Of a stretch of DNA of 64,000 bases, positions 61,434 through 64,000 are shown in pieces (position 1 is the stretch's first letter; each line of letters starts with the position of its first letter). Both the position numbers and the translations under genes were made by a program. Below the pieces are notes generated by a model. It did not search any database. It was not told the DNA's origin and worked only from the letters and a program-made list of their open reading frames with translations. Source of the DNA: Labyrinthula sp. Ha (taxonomy: Eukaryota; Sar; Bigyra; Labyrinthulida; Labyrinthulaceae). The DNA is taken from assembly GCA_015227615.1 (NCBI GenBank), contig JAALGZ010000084.1:16559-80558 (forward strand), written 5' to 3'.

Positions 61434-63194
61434 TTACTGGCCCATGAAGTCGACAAGAAGATCTTTATTTTCTTTGATAGTGTGTTCAGCTTGAGCAGAT
61501 AGAAGAGATACCTCCTCGTTTTGCAGTGAAAACAAAGCAGTGTTTTGGAACATGGTGCTAAAATATGGATAGTTTTCAAGTATTCCATCCTCACCTTTAG
61601 CAATCTCTGCTCTTGTGTCTTCTGGAAGGTTCTTTTCAAACTCATGAACATGAGCGTTGTAGATGAAGCATATGTCAACAACATATCCTCCTTCAATGTT
61701 CCACGTACTATTTGGTAATACTTCAAGCTGTCTTCTGGAAACTGCACCTTTTCCCGCGTTAACACTATCTACAAAATCTTGCATAACGAGGTTAAGATCC
61801 GATTTTCTGAAACAGGTGATTGTGGTATAAGTAGAAGCGATGCCTCCAAGTTCTACAGCTCCAAACAATCCTAGAAAGTCCGTAGTTGCACATTGGTAAG
61901 TGATATCAGCCTCACCCTGGGAGAAGTCATATTCAATGAATCTGTTCGGTTTGAAGTCAAGGTCAAGAGGTTGGGAAGAGTTGAAAAAGCACAAGACCTT
62001 CTTGACTTTTCTTTGCAAGAGTGGTGGGATTCCTGAGTTATCAATCAACCCGCCATCCCCAATGTTTATTTTAGTGCACGGCTGATAGCGTGAGAATTGG
62101 GCAATCTTGTCACAGAAGATCGGAAAGTAACTGATCATTGGTGAAAGGTTGTCCATAACACCTGTGTTGCTGAATGCTGCAGCGTAAGCAGCGCTGCTGG
62201 CACCAATTGCATCCTGTAAGTAGAAGTAGTCTCCCTTTATTCCATGAAGTTTAACTTGTTTGTGATCCTTCTCGAAGTTGCTAAATTGGTCTTTTCTCTT
62301 TACAGGCCCAGGTGAGTTTACAGCGAAGGTTTCAACAAAACCACCTCCAATTGTGAGACTGAGGGGCTCGGTTTTTGAAGTTATAGTCCCAGGAACCAAA
62401 AGCCTCCAAGTATCTATTGGAACGAAATCCATCTGACGAGAGTTGTTGTAGTAAGGCACTCCTGAATATAGAGGAGTAACCTGAAAAGAGTTTCCATAAC
62501 CTGAATTGTATTCATCTGGACCTAGCATTGTAACGTTGATAATTGGGAAAGGTCTGTCCTGGTGAACAACCTCAAACTTAACATCGTCTAAATGCGGGTT
62601 CCTTTGGAGAATGTCGTCTACATGTGTTTGATCTAATGCAATGATGGCGTCATGTAAGTCAAACTCCTTAAGAATGCAATCTTTGATCATTTCAGTCCAT
62701 AAATCCCTTTCTGCCGTTCCTTCAGCTAGGTTCTTGAATGTTTCTACAAGTCCTCTGAACTTCTCTGTTGACACTGTTGCCGCAAGGCGCCCTGGGTTGC
62801 CTTCCTTTAGTTCCTTCATTGTCAGCTTAGATGGATCAGTTTCTTTTCCCAAGAGTTCCTCATTATCAAGCTTTGCAAAACAGTAGATTGATCCAGCCCA
62901 AGAACCTCCCGAAACACACGACAAATAATCAAACTCCTTGATCCCTTCCTCCTTTCGCAAATTCTTTAGTCCGCGAAGGTACCCGGCAGTCATGGTATGA
63001 CTCCTAGATCCTCCCCCACTGCATGCTACACCAACCAGCTCATTTGATCGCAATTTGGGTTCACTCTTCTCCGGAAATTCGTGCAGGGATGCTAACTGCA
63101 TTGGAAATAATTTAGCTTCGACAGGCTTCTTGCTTGGCTCCGGAGGTGCATCTTCTCCAAAAAAGCCTCCAAACAAATAGTTTAGCACAAACAT
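61434..63194 (-). CDS. cPLA2/patatin-type phospholipase
   Basis: Serine-aspartate dyad lipase acting on membrane phospholipids. Intronless, 586 aa. The oxyanion region is VACSGGGSRSHTMTAGYLRG (about residues 56-75), the nucleophile is Ser95 in SCVSGGSWAG, and the catalytic Asp is Asp380 in INIGDGGLIDNSGIPPLLQR. The G-G-G-S-R and VSGGSW forms resemble the group IVA cPLA2 catalytic domain more than plant patatins, but the C2 domain of animal cPLA2alpha is absent. No signal peptide; the short hydrophobic start (VLNYLFGGFFG) could help membrane contact. The ATG at 63194 is the first in frame. Base composition is noticeably less AT-rich than in the other genes of the window. Convergent with RPC4. 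Confidence 0.92.
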   Translation of the reverse strand: MFVLNYLFGGFFGEDAPPEPSKKPVEAKLFPMQLASLHEFPEKSEPKLRSNELVGVACSGGGSRSHTMTAGYLRGLKNLRKEEGIKEFDYLSCVSGGSWAGSIYCFAKLDNEELLGKETDPSKLTMKELKEGNPGRLAATVSTEKFRGLVETFKNLAEGTAERDLWTEMIKDCILKEFDLHDAIIALDQTHVDDILQRNPHLDDVKFEVVHQDRPFPIINVTMLGPDEYNSGYGNSFQVTPLYSGVPYYNNSRQMDFVPIDTWRLLVPGTITSKTEPLSLTIGGGFVETFAVNSPGPVKRKDQFSNFEKDHKQVKLHGIKGDYFYLQDAIGASSAAYAAAFSNTGVMDNLSPMISYFPIFCDKIAQFSRYQPCTKINIGDGGLIDNSGIPPLLQRKVKKVLCFFNSSQPLDLDFKPNRFIEYDFSQGEADITYQCATTDFLGLFGAVELGGIASTYTTITCFRKSDLNLVMQDFVDSVNAGKGAVSRRQLEVLPNSTWNIEGGYVVDICFIYNAHVHEFEKNLPEDTRAEIAKGEDGILENYPYFSTMFQNTALFSLQNEEVSLLSAQAEHTIKENKDLLVDFMGQ

Positions 63195-64000
63195 TGTTCT
63201 TATGTTATAAGTTCTCTATATCGAAATTTGTTTTTTTGTGTTTATTTAACGTACAAGTTTTTCAATATTTGTAGTGCTGGGAACCCAAGTGCCGAAAAAT
63301 GGGCGTATCACAATGGTGCTTTTCTCCGGATTTTTTGACGGGAGAAAGTGGGAACCAGCAGTTGGGAATTGAACGTTGCAGGGATAAATAGGAGAAAACA
63401 AAGAGGATAAACAAATCTTCTACGCCAAATATATGGAAAATAATATATACAAACATAAGATTTCATACTTGGTTGTTGTTTTTAAAGAGTAGATCCTTGC
63501 AACCCAAGCAAGTACCCATGTACCATTTTTCTAAGCTAGGAAGAATATCAAGGTGCAGTGATATATTTGTATATGCAGTTACGATACGAATATATTGGGA
63601 GAATTAGGCGTGGATTCTTCCTACTATTCTTTTATTTTCTTTGATTCTCTTCAACACAAGTATGTCAAAACACATCAAGGCAAATATTCCTATCTGATAT
63701 CTGACATATTTGAGAATAAAAACAAGAAAAACGATTACACAAAAAGAAATACTTTGTGATAATATATAATAGTATGATTTTATACTATTCTAGTTAATTT
63801 GAAACTTTCAATATGATTAGCCAAAATACTAAAGATATTGCACAACCACGTTTGAAACTATTTATTACCTTAAACCAAATAACATATTTTTATCCAGTCA
63901 ATAGTAACACAATTAAAACAACGGGAAAATTAATGACATTTGCTGAAATTCACATTAATTATCAAACTCATACAATTGATTAATACAAGTAATACATACA
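63195..64000. other. 5' flank of the lipase gene, no gene seen
   Basis: AT-rich upstream region of the lipase gene; a 64-codon minus-strand open stretch at 63262-63456 has no recognisable features. Confidence 0.5.

Noticed and set aside
1-64000. Bacterial or viral system (CRISPR, operon, defence island)
   Set aside because: No spaced repeats, no polycistronic gene runs; all named genes are eukaryotic with spliceosomal introns.

Overview
This window is nuclear DNA from a eukaryote, most likely a single-celled protist with a flagellated ancestry. It is visibly AT-rich. Coding exons are interrupted by GT-AG introns that are almost all 28-33 nt long, and splicing at these sites restores continuous, family-conserved proteins in seven genes. 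The gene content is eukaryotic: a class I histone deacetylase, a Rho GTPase with a CAAX box, the RNA polymerase III subunit RPC4, CIAO1, PIG-Q and a mitochondrial carrier. A prokaryote-type prolyl-tRNA synthetase with an Arg-rich leader indicates a translating organelle. An EFHC/RIB72-like DM10 protein indicates a flagellum or cilium. TAA, TAG and TGA all end intact genes, so the genetic code is standard. I cannot name the species: very short introns occur in several unrelated protist groups, and no rRNA or other phylogenetic marker is present.

Layout: genes lie in small islands separated by 4-7.7 kb AT-rich stretches with no convincing genes. (1) 1.1-2.6 kb: histone deacetylase (-), followed by a degraded non-LTR retrotransposon endonuclease fragment (2.8-3.4 kb, +). 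(2) 7.6-11.4 kb: EFHC-like axonemal protein and cystathionine beta-synthase, tandem on the minus strand. (3) 15.5-16.8 kb: organellar ProRS (+). (4) 22.2-23.7 kb: Rho GTPase and TRMT112 (+). (5) 28.0-30.3 kb: two divergently oriented paralogous genes of unknown function; the left copy has two in-frame stops. (6) 36.6-42.0 kb: mitochondrial carrier (+), a GNAT acetyltransferase with an unrecognised C-terminal half (-), PIG-Q/GPI1 (-), CIAO1 (+) and an unknown basic-tailed, probably nuclear protein (-). (7) 49.6-54.1 kb: a possible bHLH protein (-), a membrane-anchored M14 carboxypeptidase (-), a membrane-associated dual-specificity phosphatase (+) and an unknown protein (+). (8) 55.1-56.0 kb: a decayed duplicate of the island-6 unknown gene with its 5' flank. 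(9) 60.5-63.2 kb: RPC4 (+) and a cPLA2/patatin-like lipase (-), tail to tail.

The genes do not form a pathway or operon; they are housekeeping functions (chromatin, sulfur amino acids, organellar translation, GPI anchors, Fe-S assembly, Pol III transcription) mixed with lineage-specific proteins. The points most worth a second look are the micro-introns, several of which are a multiple of three and stop-free and so hide inside open reading frames; the inverted paralog pair; the decayed segmental duplication; and the GNAT fusion. I did not find a defence system, CRISPR array or other coordinated new system.
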